DNA of 64,000 nucleotides, taken from contig NZ_JARKNA010000021.1 of assembly GCF_029360765.1 (NCBI RefSeq), forward strand, positions 35,679-99,678, written 5' to 3'. Positions 16,608 to 26,051 of the stretch are shown here, piece by piece. The translations under genes and the position numbers were made by a program. Under the pieces are notes generated by a model. It saw only the letters and a program-made list of their open reading frames with translations, was not told where the DNA came from and searched no databases. Every line of letters begins with the position of its first letter. Within the stretch, counting starts at the first letter, position 1. This DNA comes from Terrimonas pollutisoli (GTDB lineage Bacteria; Bacteroidota; Bacteroidia; Chitinophagales; Chitinophagaceae).

Positions 16608-17468
16608 ATGAAAGGAATTATTCTCGCCGGCGGAAGCGGCACAAGGTTATATCCCATTACCAAAGCTATCAGTAAGCAACTGATGCCCATTTACGATAAG
16701 CCGATGATCTATTACCCGCTTTCCACTTTAATGATGGCAGGCATAAAAGAAATATTGATCATTACTACGCCAGAAGACAATGCATCCTTTAAACGTTTGT
16801 TGGGCGATGGCAGCCAGGTAGGTTGCCGCTTTGAATATGCCATACAGGAAATACCCAATGGCCTGGCACAGGCTTTTGTGATTGGTGCTGATTTTATTGG
16901 CACTGATAAAGTGGCGCTGGTATTAGGTGACAATATTTTTTACGGCGCCGGCCTTGGTCGTCAGTTGAAAACGCTAAATGATATTGACGGTGGTTATGTA
17001 TTTGCTTACCAGGTGAGTGATCCTGAACGGTATGGTGTTGTGGAGTTTGATGCTGAAATGAAAGCCATCAGTATTGAAGAAAAACCTGCAAAGCCGAAAT
17101 CAAATTATGCGGTGCCGGGTTTATATTTTTATGATAACGAAGTGGTGAAAATTGCTAAAGAACTGAAACCATCTCCGCGGGGTGAATATGAAATTACGGA
17201 TGTCAACAAAGAATACTTGCAACAGGGTAAATTAAAAGTGGCTGTACTGGATCGCGGCACAGCATGGTTAGATACCGGCACTTTCGATTCTTTAAGCGAC
17301 GCCAGTGAATTTGTAAGAGTGATCGAAAAAAGACAAGGCACCAAGATTGGCTGCATAGAGGAAGTGGCTTATCGAAATAAGTTTATTAATAAAGAGCAAA
17401 CCCTGGCCATAGCGGATACCCTGAACAAAAGTGGCTATGGTGTGTACTTAAAAAAAATTGTACAGTAA
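16608..17468 (+). CDS. rfbA: Glucose-1-phosphate thymidylyltransferase
   Basis: A 286-residue nucleotidyltransferase. The N-terminal signature GGSGTRLYPITKAISKQLMP is complete, followed by YDKPMIYYPLSTLMMAGIKEI and LVLGDNIFYGAGLG, and later AWLDTGTFDSL. These define RmlA. It makes dTDP-glucose from dTTP and glucose-1-phosphate for RfbB. The length and motifs match the standard enzyme, including the allosteric C-terminal part. The ATG at 16608 directly precedes the signature. Confidence 0.95.
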   Translation: MKGIILAGGSGTRLYPITKAISKQLMPIYDKPMIYYPLSTLMMAGIKEILIITTPEDNASFKRLLGDGSQVGCRFEYAIQEIPNGLAQAFVIGADFIGTDKVALVLGDNIFYGAGLGRQLKTLNDIDGGYVFAYQVSDPERYGVVEFDAEMKAISIEEKPAKPKSNYAVPGLYFYDNEVVKIAKELKPSPRGEYEITDVNKEYLQQGKLKVAVLDRGTAWLDTGTFDSLSDASEFVRVIEKRQGTKIGCIEEVAYRNKFINKEQTLAIADTLNKSGYGVYLKKIVQ

Positions 17469-17540
17469 GGCGATATAATTTTAATCCTGATTTGTTTTAT
17501 TCGCGGGGTCAAACATCTAATAACCTAGTAGCTAAAAAGT

Positions 17541-18701
17541 ATGTCCTCTGATCGTCCCAGGATTTTTTTTCCCAATCTTGATAGCCTAAGATTCCTGGCT
17601 TTTTTATTGGTTTTTCTCCAACACGGATTTTATAATGGTTTTAAAGCTTTTGAGGGTAAAAGCTATTTATCAGACAGGCTGATCAGTTTCTTTTTTACGG
17701 GTGGGGCAACCGGAGTTCAAATATTTTTTGTATTAAGCGGGTTTCTCATCACCTATTTATTACTGAACGAACAAAGAACAGCAGGCCAAATAGATCTGAA
17801 AAAATTCTACTTGCGCCGCACATTAAGGATCTGGCCTTTATATTATGCTACTGTGATTTTTGCCTTTATATTTTATCCCTACCTCAAATCTATCATAGGT
17901 ATTAATTCAGACCTCTGCTCAAGACCCTGGTATTACTTTACCTTCCTCGCCAATTTTGATTCCATTTATATTAGCCAGCACTGTCCCGGCCAAAGCGCCA
18001 TGACCCAGGGTATTGTTTGGTCAGTTGCTATTGAAGAACAATTTTATATTTTCTGGCCTTTGTTGTTTCGCCTGTTACCTTCTTCCCGGCAATGGCTGAT
18101 TTTCCCGCTCGTTATTGCTGCCTGCATTGGTTTTAGGATCTATAATGCCGATGCTGAAGGAAAGGTATTGTACTTTCACACATTTGCAGTGATGGGCGAC
18201 CTGGCGATTGGCGGTCTCTTTGCCTATTTATGCATGCACAACCAAAAGTTTTTAGCGTGGCTGCAGCAGTTGCCAAAAAAGGCCATTGCCTTTGCTTATC
18301 TTTTTATTTTCTTCTGTTATTTTTTTCAGGACCTCATTTTTACGTTTCCCGGGTCGGTAACATCTAGCAGGCTAATCTTTGATTGCTTTTGGGCGTTTAT
18401 TATTGTTGAGCAATGCTTTGCCAGAAACAATTTATTTGCATTAGGCAGGAATGAAAAGTTCTCCAGCCTCGGCAAAGTTTCGTATGGTCTCTACATGCTT
18501 CATCCAATAGGAATTTTGATTACAGATATAGCATTCAGATTATTAAAGATCAATACTAGTTCATCCTTTATACTGATAGTGATGGGCTTAATAAGCCTGA
18601 TACTTAGTATTTTGATAGCAAGGTTGAGTTATAAATGGTTTGAGATCCCATTCCTGAGACTGAAAGATAAATTCGCCGTTGTAAAAACACAAGTGGTTTA
18701 A
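17541..18701 (+). CDS. Acyltransferase-3 family membrane protein
   Basis: A 386-residue polytopic membrane protein. The N-terminus (NLDSLRFLAFLLVFLQHGFYNGF) carries the conserved histidine of the family, followed by GVQIFFVLSGFLITYLLLNE, FYLRRTLRIWPLYYATV, and IVWSVAIEEQFYIFWPLLF. Such proteins transfer acetyl or other acyl groups onto cell-surface sugars. The genomic setting predicts O-acetylation of a sugar in the repeat unit. It shares architecture but little close sequence with the next gene, so the two may modify different positions. The ATG is preceded by a weak ribosome site. Confidence 0.9.
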   Translation: MSSDRPRIFFPNLDSLRFLAFLLVFLQHGFYNGFKAFEGKSYLSDRLISFFFTGGATGVQIFFVLSGFLITYLLLNEQRTAGQIDLKKFYLRRTLRIWPLYYATVIFAFIFYPYLKSIIGINSDLCSRPWYYFTFLANFDSIYISQHCPGQSAMTQGIVWSVAIEEQFYIFWPLLFRLLPSSRQWLIFPLVIAACIGFRIYNADAEGKVLYFHTFAVMGDLAIGGLFAYLCMHNQKFLAWLQQLPKKAIAFAYLFIFFCYFFQDLIFTFPGSVTSSRLIFDCFWAFIIVEQCFARNNLFALGRNEKFSSLGKVSYGLYMLHPIGILITDIAFRLLKINTSSSFILIVMGLISLILSILIARLSYKWFEIPFLRLKDKFAVVKTQVV

Positions 18702-18752
18702 AACACGCAACCAATCCGGAGAATTAAAAACTATTCAACTAACATTCAAAAT

Positions 18753-19892
18753 TTGAAGAACGCTAGATCACTTTATCTTCCTGGCCTTAATGGCATCCGT
18801 GCTATCGCCGCTTTATTGGTTGTTATATCACATATAAGTTTGCAAATTGCCGATCTTGGCTTCGCGGCAAGAGGAAGTATTAATATGGCGGGGAAGGGTG
18901 TTACTATGTTTTTTGTATTGAGCGGCTACCTGATAACAACCCTGCTTTTAAAAGAACAGGATAAAACCGGTGCTATTTCTTTACGCAAATTTTATGTCAG
19001 GCGTATTCTTCGTATCTGGCCTATTTATTACCTGGCATTGATCATTGCCATTTGCTGGTTCTTATTCTCCAATCAGCCGATTGATGGCAGTGGCGCTTTT
19101 TTCTATACCTTTTTAATGGCCAATGTTCCCTTTGTATTTGGAGGAGTTATCAGCCCGGTGGCTCAATTGTGGAGTGTAGGTGTTGAAGAGCAGTTTTATC
19201 TTTTCTGGCCCTGGCTGTTCCGTTGGAAGCAACGGCTCCCGTACCTGATGTTAGGAATTATCGTATTGTTTCTCGGCTTACGATTGTTGTTGCGGGTAGT
19301 AGAGAATGGGAATTGGTACACGTTTATTGGTGTTACCCGGTTCCATTGTATGGCGATAGGCGGACTTGGTGCCTGGGCCATCCATCACAAAAAAGCTTTT
19401 GTTCAAAAATTGTATCACCCGGTATTGCAGGTGGTATGCTGGCTGATATTAGCGATATCTGTATACAAGCCCCTCCATTTTCTTTCCATCATTGATAACG
19501 AGCTCTATGCTTTTCTGTTCCTTGTTATCATTATTAACGTTAGCACCAATCCCAAAACGGTTTTACGGCTTGAGCATCCCATCATCAGTTGGCTGGGGCG
19601 AATATCATATGGCATCTACGTATATCATTTATTTGCTATCATTATTGGATTTGCTTTGTATAGACGCTTGCTGCCGGCATCTCCGGGTTATGAGATCATT
19701 GTGTATATTTTGGTAACAGGCATTACCTTGTTGATGGCCCATATTTCGTATTACTATTTCGAATCCTGGTTTTTACACCGCAAGGAAAAATTTGCAGTGG
19801 TACCCAGTACCAATGTGGCTCAGGATTTACCACGCAACGATCAAAGTGAATTAAAAGTGTCAATTAATACGGTGGGAAATAATGCCGATTAA
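18753..19892 (+). CDS. Acyltransferase-3 family membrane protein, second copy
   Basis: A 379-residue membrane protein with the same fold as its neighbour. The TTG at 18753 is the only start that keeps the family N-terminus (LPGLNGIRAIAALLVVISHISLQ). Further motifs are GVTMFFVLSGYLITTLLLKE, FYVRRILRIWPIYYLAL, and QLWSVGVEEQFYLFWPWLF. A hydrophilic C-terminal tail of about 35 residues follows the last membrane helix. It likely O-acetylates a polymer sugar. It is a paralogue of the gene 51 bp upstream, but the low identity argues against a recent duplication. Confidence 0.9.
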   Translation: MKNARSLYLPGLNGIRAIAALLVVISHISLQIADLGFAARGSINMAGKGVTMFFVLSGYLITTLLLKEQDKTGAISLRKFYVRRILRIWPIYYLALIIAICWFLFSNQPIDGSGAFFYTFLMANVPFVFGGVISPVAQLWSVGVEEQFYLFWPWLFRWKQRLPYLMLGIIVLFLGLRLLLRVVENGNWYTFIGVTRFHCMAIGGLGAWAIHHKKAFVQKLYHPVLQVVCWLILAISVYKPLHFLSIIDNELYAFLFLVIIINVSTNPKTVLRLEHPIISWLGRISYGIYVYHLFAIIIGFALYRRLLPASPGYEIIVYILVTGITLLMAHISYYYFESWFLHRKEKFAVVPSTNVAQDLPRNDQSELKVSINTVGNNAD

Positions 19893-19970
19893 ATTTTATT
19901 ATAACTCTTCAATTATTCTTAAAAATGCAGGCTGTTTTCTGTTGCCTGGTAAATTAAATCATACTTATCT

Positions 19971-20990
19971 ATGTCTTTAGATCTTAATGGCAAATCAATT
20001 TTGATTACTGGTGGCACAGGATCATTTGGAAAAGCATTTACAAAAACGGTGTTAACTAAATGGCCCAATATTAAAAGACTTGTTATCTATTCAAGAGATG
20101 AGCAAAAGCAGTTCCAGATGGCCCAGGAGTACCCCTTCAACAAGTATCCACAAATACGATTTTTTATTGGCGATGTTCGGGATGAGGAAAGGCTGATCAG
20201 AGCCTTTCGGGGAATTGATTATGTAATTCATGCAGCCGCCATGAAGCATGTGCCCATAGCAGAATACAATCCTGACGAGTGTATTAAGACAAATGTAGTA
20301 GGTGCACAAAACGTTATTCATGCTTGTCTTGAAACTGCAGTAGAAAGAGTAGTTGCGCTTTCAACAGATAAGGCCTGTGCGCCAATCAATTTGTATGGCG
20401 CCACAAAACTTACTTCCGATAAATTGTTTATAGCCGCCAATAATATCAGGGGTAATAATCCAATTAAGTTTTCGGTGGTCCGTTATGGCAATGTGATGGG
20501 ATCTAACGGTTCCGTCATTCCTTTTTTTATTCAAAAGAAAAAAGACGGCGTGTTGCCAATCACTGTTGAATCGATGACTAGGTTTAATATTACACTCGAA
20601 GGCGGCGTAGACATGGTATTGCATGCTTTGGAATATGCCTGGGGCGGTGAATTATTTGTACCGAAAATACCGTCCTATAAAATAATGGATGTAGCAAAAG
20701 CTATCGGACCCGCATGCGAGCACAAAATTGTTGGAATAAGACCCGGGGAAAAAATTCATGAGGAGATGATCACCTCTTCCGATTCATTTTTTACCTATGA
20801 TCTCGGAAAATATTATGTAATCGTTCCCCAAACTCCCAATTGGAAAATCGATGAGTTCATACAGCATTTTAATGCAAAAAAAGTTCCGGATGGGTTTGCC
20901 TACGATTCAGGTACCAACTCTGAATGGGAAACAGTCGAAAGCCTGCAACAATTGATCCGGGAACATGTAGATCCTGATTTTGTAGCTTAA
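19971..20990 (+). CDS. pseB: UDP-N-acetylglucosamine 4,6-dehydratase (inverting), PseB
   Basis: A 339-residue SDR that starts the pseudaminic acid pathway by making UDP-4-keto-6-deoxy-L-AltNAc. It has the NADP motif ITGGTGSFGKAFTKTVL, the IYSRDEQKQFQM segment, AMKHVPIAEYNPDECIKTNV, and the YxxxK in LYGATKLTSDKLF, as in FlaA1/PseB enzymes. The next five genes complete the route to CMP-pseudaminic acid in pathway order, which supports this over the FnlA-type alternative. The length is typical. Confidence 0.93.
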   Translation: MSLDLNGKSILITGGTGSFGKAFTKTVLTKWPNIKRLVIYSRDEQKQFQMAQEYPFNKYPQIRFFIGDVRDEERLIRAFRGIDYVIHAAAMKHVPIAEYNPDECIKTNVVGAQNVIHACLETAVERVVALSTDKACAPINLYGATKLTSDKLFIAANNIRGNNPIKFSVVRYGNVMGSNGSVIPFFIQKKKDGVLPITVESMTRFNITLEGGVDMVLHALEYAWGGELFVPKIPSYKIMDVAKAIGPACEHKIVGIRPGEKIHEEMITSSDSFFTYDLGKYYVIVPQTPNWKIDEFIQHFNAKKVPDGFAYDSGTNSEWETVESLQQLIREHVDPDFVA

Positions 20991-21015
20991 TTTAGTCAGT
21001 ATTAATTGTATAATA

Positions 21016-22194
21016 ATGATCCCTTACGGCAGGCAAAATATAACAGAAGAAGATATTAAAACGGTGGTGGAAACCTTGCAATCGGATTTCCTGACACAGG
21101 GCCCAAAGATTGCAGAATTTGAAGAGGCCTTTGCAAAATATGTGGGTAGCCAATATGCTGTGGCTGTAGCCAATGGCACAGCCGCTTTACATTTATGTGC
21201 CCTTGCGCTAAACGTAAAGGAAGGCGATAAAGTCATTACTACACCGATCACTTTTGCAGCTTCGGCTAATTGTGTACGCTATTGCGGCGGCGAAGTAATT
21301 TTTTCGGATATCGATCCCCGAACCTATTTGCTTGATATCGAAAAACTAAAAAATCTGCTGCAGTCATCACCCAAAGGAACCTACCAGGGAGTAGTGCCGG
21401 TAGATTTTGCCGGCCGGGCGGTTGATCTTGAAGCCATTCGGGCATTGGCAGATGAATATGGGCTATGGATCATTGAAGATGCCTGTCATGCGCCGGGCGG
21501 ATTTTTTACTGACAGCAAAGGGAATAAACAATTTTGTGGTAATGGAAAGTTTGCTGACCTGGCCATTTTTTCTTTTCATCCTGTCAAGCATATTGCCTCT
21601 GGTGAAGGTGGTATGATAACTACCAATGATGAAGGATTATATAAAAAATTATTAACGCTTCGTACGCACGGTATTTCCCGTGATACGAATAGTTATGCCA
21701 ATGAACCCGCATTTGCCGCCGGCACGGACTCAAATACCTATCCGGGTTGGTATATGGAAATGCAGACATTGGGTTACAATTACAGGTTAACTGATTTCCA
21801 GGCGGCATTAGGAAGCAGCCAGTTGAAAAGAGCAGACAAAGGTTTGAAGAGAAGAAGGGAAATAGCGGCCATTTATGAAAAGGCATTCCAAGGAAAATCT
21901 TTTATCAAAGGACAGTCAGGTGTGGTAGAGGGACATGCTTATCATTTATACATTCTCGAGGTTGACAACAGGTTAGGGTTGTACAATTATTTAAGAGAGC
22001 ATAAAATTTTTGCCCAGATACATTATATACCTTGCCACCTCATGCCTTATTACAAACAGTTTGGCTGGAAAGAAGGAGATATGCCGAATGCTGAAAACTA
22101 TTATCGTCATTGTATCAGCTTACCTATGTATCCAACTTTAACACAGGAAGAACAGGAATTTGTAATCGATCAGGTAATAAAATTTTTCAATTAA
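21016..22194 (+). CDS. pseC: UDP-4-amino-4,6-dideoxy-N-acetyl-beta-L-altrosamine transaminase, PseC
   Basis: A 392-residue PLP-dependent aminotransferase of the DegT/DnrJ/EryC1 family. The start (MIPYGRQNITEEDIKTVVETLQSDFLTQG) is diagnostic for PseC. The PLP lysine is in FSFHPVKHIASGEGG (Lys191), with the PLP-binding IIEDACHAPGG upstream. It transfers an amino group to C4 of the PseB product. It begins 25 bp after pseB. The length matches the family. Confidence 0.95.
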   Translation: MIPYGRQNITEEDIKTVVETLQSDFLTQGPKIAEFEEAFAKYVGSQYAVAVANGTAALHLCALALNVKEGDKVITTPITFAASANCVRYCGGEVIFSDIDPRTYLLDIEKLKNLLQSSPKGTYQGVVPVDFAGRAVDLEAIRALADEYGLWIIEDACHAPGGFFTDSKGNKQFCGNGKFADLAIFSFHPVKHIASGEGGMITTNDEGLYKKLLTLRTHGISRDTNSYANEPAFAAGTDSNTYPGWYMEMQTLGYNYRLTDFQAALGSSQLKRADKGLKRRREIAAIYEKAFQGKSFIKGQSGVVEGHAYHLYILEVDNRLGLYNYLREHKIFAQIHYIPCHLMPYYKQFGWKEGDMPNAENYYRHCISLPMYPTLTQEEQEFVIDQVIKFFN

Positions 22195-22205
22195 AAACTA
22201 TTAAA

Positions 22206-22847
22206 ATGGAATCTACAAACCAGGAAAAATTTTGGAAAAGTGATTTTGGAAAAGAATATACTGATCGCAATAATTGGAAAGATGATGAAGACTGGGATAA
22301 AGTATATGTTGATACGTGGGGCTTGACGAAGCTGGAGATCAACGATAAAATCTTAAAGGATTTACCAAGGGATATAAAAATTCTTGAAGTAGGATGTAAT
22401 TACGGTGCCCAGTTGCGGGGATTTCAGCGAATGGGTTTTGAAAACCTGTATGGTATTGAATTGCAGCCTTACGCTGTGGAAAAGAGCAAACAAAAATTTT
22501 CAGGGCTTAATATCATCTCGGGTTCGGGATTCGATCTGCCCTTTAAAGATGGATTTTTTGATTTGGTTTGCACCAACGGAGTTTTAATTCATATTTCACC
22601 GAAAGATAATTTTGGTTTTATGAAAGAGATACATCGCTGTAGTAAAAAATACATCATGGGATGGGAATATTATGATAATGAAACAAAAGAGCTAAACTAC
22701 CGCGACAATCAAGGATTCATGTGGAAGGCGGATTATGCATCCATCTATCAAAAAAACTTTCCTGATTTACAGTTGAAGGACGAGCATTTTGTAAAATATC
22801 TCGCTAACGATAACAGGGATTCAATTTTTTTGCTCGAGAAAAAATAG
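22206..22847 (+). CDS. Pseudaminic acid biosynthesis-associated methylase
   Basis: A 213-residue class I SAM-dependent methyltransferase. I chose ATG 22206, since upstream codons in the frame lie inside pseC. It opens with EKFWKSDFGKEYTDRNN, matching the family of methylases found inside pse operons. The SAM motif I is KILEVGCNYGAQLRGFQ, and the later block is GSGFDLPFKDGFFDLVCTNGVLIH. The acceptor is unproven; a modified pseudaminic acid or a precursor is the usual guess. It is placed between pseC and the pseG-pseH fusion, spaced by 11 and 16 bp. Confidence 0.85.
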   Translation: MESTNQEKFWKSDFGKEYTDRNNWKDDEDWDKVYVDTWGLTKLEINDKILKDLPRDIKILEVGCNYGAQLRGFQRMGFENLYGIELQPYAVEKSKQKFSGLNIISGSGFDLPFKDGFFDLVCTNGVLIHISPKDNFGFMKEIHRCSKKYIMGWEYYDNETKELNYRDNQGFMWKADYASIYQKNFPDLQLKDEHFVKYLANDNRDSIFLLEKK

Positions 22848-22863
22848 CTTGGGCGATATTTAC

Positions 22864-24321
22864 ATGAAAGTATATTTTCGGGCAGACGGTAATAGTGAAA
22901 TGGGGCTCGGTCACATGGTAAGGTGTGGCGCCCTGGCCGAAATAATCAGGGAAGATACCAGGCGTATTCTTTTTACACGATGCCAACTCGGGCCGATAGT
23001 TGAAGAAATGCGAGAGGTGTTTGATGAAGTAATACAATTGCACGAGGAAATTTCCGCTCAGGAAGAACTCAAACAATTTACACAGGCAATATCGCCCGCC
23101 GATTTGGTTGTGATCGATGGATACCATTTCAAAGGAGACTACCAGCAAAAGATAGTTGACAGCGGCGCACTCCTTGTGTGTATAGATGATATACATACTT
23201 ATCCATTTAAATCTTCAGCGATAATTAACTCCGCGGGTAATATTAAACCTTCGGATTACGATGCACTTCCTCAAACCCAGTTCTTTCTTGGACCAGCTTA
23301 TACTTTATTGAGGAAGTCTTTTTTGAAGAAGGCTTTAAAGAGGCAACAACGAATAGAAAACAGCAGTGTTTTTATTTGTCTTGGCGGAGCAGATCCGGCT
23401 AACGCAACCCTTGACGTTTTAGAATTTGCCATAGCGCTAAACAAGTTTGATCAATATTTTGTAGTAGTTGGCAACGGGTACCGGTATTTTGATGAACTGG
23501 AGCGCTATATTGCAGGTAAGGATGATATTTCGGTACTCAAAGGATTGTCGGCGGCTGACCTTGCTGATACCATGGCGAAATGCTCTTACGGCATATGTTC
23601 ACCAAGTACCGTTTGCTACGAATACATGACAGTAGGAGGAGTTGTTTATCTAAAACAGATAGCCGATAACCAGCAGGATATGATTCAGTACCTGGTTGAA
23701 AACGGATTTTCTTTTTTGCTGGAAAATGCAGGCAATACAACAAAAGAGCAGGAGGAAGAAAGTCTCATCAGGCAAATGAACGTATTTGACGGTAAAGCTG
23801 GTGAAAGACTAAAATCTGTTTTTGAAAAACTTTTTCTTTCGAAACAGGTAAATACCAGGAGAGTTAAGAAAGATGACCTGATGCTGTGTTATGAATGGGC
23901 TAACGATCCAATGGTTAGAGAGCAGTCTTTTAACAGCAACGCGATTCCATTAGCAGAACATGAACAGTGGTTCAATTCAAAATTACAGGACCCGTATTCG
24001 TTTTATTATATATTGGAGCTGGAGAATAATTCGTTTGCGCAGATACGGTTCCAGGTAAGCGACTCCAACGCCGTATTAAGCTATCTTATTGATAAGGACT
24101 ACCGGAATAAAGGACTGGGAACAACGATTCTTTCGAAAGGAATAGAAGCATTTATTAAGGACTTCAACACAGCAATAGATATAATTGGTTATGTTAAGTT
24201 TTCTAACGTGGCATCCCAGCGATCATTTGAGAAATTAAATTTTGAAAAACAGGAAGCGATTGAATACGATACTTCTTATAAATATGTAATGCATTATGAT
24301 GGAAATTCAAATTCTAAATAA
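22864..24321 (+). CDS. pseG: PseG-PseH fusion: sugar-nucleotide hydrolase and N-acetyltransferase
   Basis: A 485-residue two-domain enzyme from ATG 22864; the TTG at 22849 only adds five residues. Residues 1-about 325 are PseG, the UDP-2,4-diacetamido-trideoxy-altropyranose hydrolase, with FRADGNSEMGLGHMVRC (His17 in the catalytic loop), ICLGGADPANAT, and the C-terminal CSYGICSPSTVCYEY. Residues about 332-485 are a GNAT domain (RRVKKDDLMLCYEWANDPMV, YLIDKDYRNKGLGTTIL, VKFSNVASQRSFEKLNF), corresponding to PseH, the acetyltransferase acting one step earlier. No separate pseH is present in the pse block, so the fusion supplies both steps. Its 3' end overlaps pseI by 26 bp. Confidence 0.93.
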   Translation: MKVYFRADGNSEMGLGHMVRCGALAEIIREDTRRILFTRCQLGPIVEEMREVFDEVIQLHEEISAQEELKQFTQAISPADLVVIDGYHFKGDYQQKIVDSGALLVCIDDIHTYPFKSSAIINSAGNIKPSDYDALPQTQFFLGPAYTLLRKSFLKKALKRQQRIENSSVFICLGGADPANATLDVLEFAIALNKFDQYFVVVGNGYRYFDELERYIAGKDDISVLKGLSAADLADTMAKCSYGICSPSTVCYEYMTVGGVVYLKQIADNQQDMIQYLVENGFSFLLENAGNTTKEQEEESLIRQMNVFDGKAGERLKSVFEKLFLSKQVNTRRVKKDDLMLCYEWANDPMVREQSFNSNAIPLAEHEQWFNSKLQDPYSFYYILELENNSFAQIRFQVSDSNAVLSYLIDKDYRNKGLGTTILSKGIEAFIKDFNTAIDIIGYVKFSNVASQRSFEKLNFEKQEAIEYDTSYKYVMHYDGNSNSK

Positions 24322-25336
24322 AAAAATTGGTGAGTTTCATAAGCCATTTATTATTGCTGAAATGTCAGGCAATCACAACCAGTCGCTTGACAGGGCGCTT
24401 TCCATCGTAGACGCAGCGGCGGAGGCAGGTGTAGACGCCATTAAGCTTCAAACATACACGGCCGATACTATGACCATAAAAGGAGCTTATCAAATCAATG
24501 ATGAGGCTTCATTATGGAAAGGAAGAGAATTATATGATTTATACAAGGAAGCCTACACGCCATGGGAGTGGCATAAAGCGATATTTGACCGTGCAAAGGA
24601 AAAGGGGATCGTCGCTTTTAGTTCTCCCTTTGATGAAACCGCTGTTGATTTTCTCGAAGAATTAAATGTTCCCCTTTACAAAGTGGCTTCATTTGAAAAT
24701 ACAGACTGGCCCCTGTTGAAACGAATTGCCAAAACCGGAAAGCCGGTCATTATGTCGACGGGCGTAAGTGCATTGTCTGATATAGACGAGTCCGTGAGAG
24801 TGCTTCGTCAGCATGGATGTAATGAGTTAGTATTGCTGAAATGTACCAGCACTTACCCGGCTACTCCTGAGAATACCAATTTGATGACCATTCCGCATCT
24901 TCAGCAACTTTTCAATTGTGTTGTTGGTCTTAGCGATCATACCATGGGTATAGGCGCTTCTGTTGCAGCAGTGGCACTAGGCGCTCGTGTAATTGAAAAG
25001 CACTTTACATTGAGAAGAACTGATGGAGGTGTTGATAGTGCTTTTTCTTTGGAACCCGAAGAATTGAAATCACTGGTTGTTGAAGCCGAAAGAGCCTTTT
25101 TGGCATTGGGTAAAATACAATACGGCGTACAAAAGGCAGAAGAAAAAAGCAAGGCGTTCAAACGTTCTATCTATATCAGTAAAGATATCAAAGCCGGCGA
25201 TATAATCAGTTTGGACAATGTCAAAGTCATCAGGCCTGGCAATGGCCTTGAAAGCCGTTACCTTGATCTGGTGTTGGGTCGAAAGGTTCAAAAAGACGTA
25301 GCGGCCGGGACACCGCTTACCTGGGACATTATTTAA
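24296..25336 (+). CDS. pseI: Pseudaminic acid synthase, PseI
   Basis: A 346-residue NeuB-family enzyme that condenses phosphoenolpyruvate with 2,4-diacetamido-2,4,6-trideoxy-L-altrose. The N-terminal TIM barrel has FIIAEMSGNHNQSLDRAL, AIKLQTYTADTMT, KVASFENTDWPLLKRIA, and GLSDHTMGIGASVAAVALGA. The C-terminal SAF domain (about 285-346) has FKRSIYISKDIKAGDIIS and GLESRYLDLVLGRKV. The 26-bp overlap with the pseG-pseH gene implies coupled translation. MSGNHNQ, rather than the neuraminate-type NHNG pattern, favours PseI over NeuB. Start ATG 24296 or 24299. Confidence 0.95.
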   Translation: MMEIQILNKKIGEFHKPFIIAEMSGNHNQSLDRALSIVDAAAEAGVDAIKLQTYTADTMTIKGAYQINDEASLWKGRELYDLYKEAYTPWEWHKAIFDRAKEKGIVAFSSPFDETAVDFLEELNVPLYKVASFENTDWPLLKRIAKTGKPVIMSTGVSALSDIDESVRVLRQHGCNELVLLKCTSTYPATPENTNLMTIPHLQQLFNCVVGLSDHTMGIGASVAAVALGARVIEKHFTLRRTDGGVDSAFSLEPEELKSLVVEAERAFLALGKIQYGVQKAEEKSKAFKRSIYISKDIKAGDIISLDNVKVIRPGNGLESRYLDLVLGRKVQKDVAAGTPLTWDII

Positions 25337-25345
25337 TACCTATTT

Positions 25346-26041
25346 ATGAACAGCAAGACAGTTGCTATTATTACTGCCAGGGGTGGAAGCAAAAGAATTC
25401 CCCGCAAAAACATAAAGAATTTTTTGGGTCAGCCCATTATTAAGTACTCAATTGATGCAGCTTTAAGCTCGGGCATTTTTGACGAAGTGATGGTGTCTAC
25501 GGATGATGAAGAGATTGCAAAAATCGCTACTCAGTATGGTGCAACAGTTCCTTTCATGCGATCGTTAGAAACAGCCAATGACTATGCTACGACAGCAGAA
25601 GTTTTACTGGAAGTGTTGGCCCGGTATAAAAAAGTGGGCAAAGAGTTTCAGTCTGGTTGTTGCATTTATCCTACAGCACCGTTTGTAACAGGTGAAAAAT
25701 TAAAGAAAGCCTTTCAATTGCTGAGCGAGAATAAAGCAGATTCAGTGATACCCGTTACCCGTTTTAGTTTTCCTATCTGGCGGTCATTTAAAATGGAGGA
25801 TGGAAGATTGCTCTACAACTGGCCCGAAAATGCCAGCAGGAGATCGCAGGATTTGCCTCCCGCTTTTCATGACTGCGGGCAGTTTTATTTTTTTGATACA
25901 GTTAAGTTTTTGGAAACAAAAAGCCTGGTTTCAGCAAATACTTTTGCACTTGAAGTACCGGAGTCTGAAGTTCAGGATATAGATAATGAAGAGGATTGGA
26001 AGATTGCTGAAATTAAGTACTCGTTCCTGGCCGCAAAATAA
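25346..26041 (+). CDS. pseF: Pseudaminic acid cytidylyltransferase, PseF
   Basis: A 231-residue CMP-sugar synthetase. The N-terminal IITARGGSKRIPRKNIKNF carries the CTP-binding signature. EVMVSTDDEEIAKIATQYGA, CCIYPTAPFVTGEKLKKAF and FHDCGQFYFFDT are characteristic of PseF rather than NeuA. It activates pseudaminic acid as CMP-Pse for glycosyltransferases. It begins ten bases after pseI and closes the standard pathway. Confidence 0.95.
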   Translation: MNSKTVAIITARGGSKRIPRKNIKNFLGQPIIKYSIDAALSSGIFDEVMVSTDDEEIAKIATQYGATVPFMRSLETANDYATTAEVLLEVLARYKKVGKEFQSGCCIYPTAPFVTGEKLKKAFQLLSENKADSVIPVTRFSFPIWRSFKMEDGRLLYNWPENASRRSQDLPPAFHDCGQFYFFDTVKFLETKSLVSANTFALEVPESEVQDIDNEEDWKIAEIKYSFLAAK

Positions 26042-26051
26042 ATTTGATAAA

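Noticed and set aside
22110..22205. Upstream extension of the methylase frame into pseC
   Set aside because: The extra residues lie entirely in the pseC coding sequence; ATG 22206 starts at the conserved FWKSDFG block.
25986..26051. ATG start for the Gfo/Idh gene overlapping pseF
   Set aside because: The added 22 residues are basic and unlike the family, while a TTG at 26052 directly precedes the Rossmann strand.
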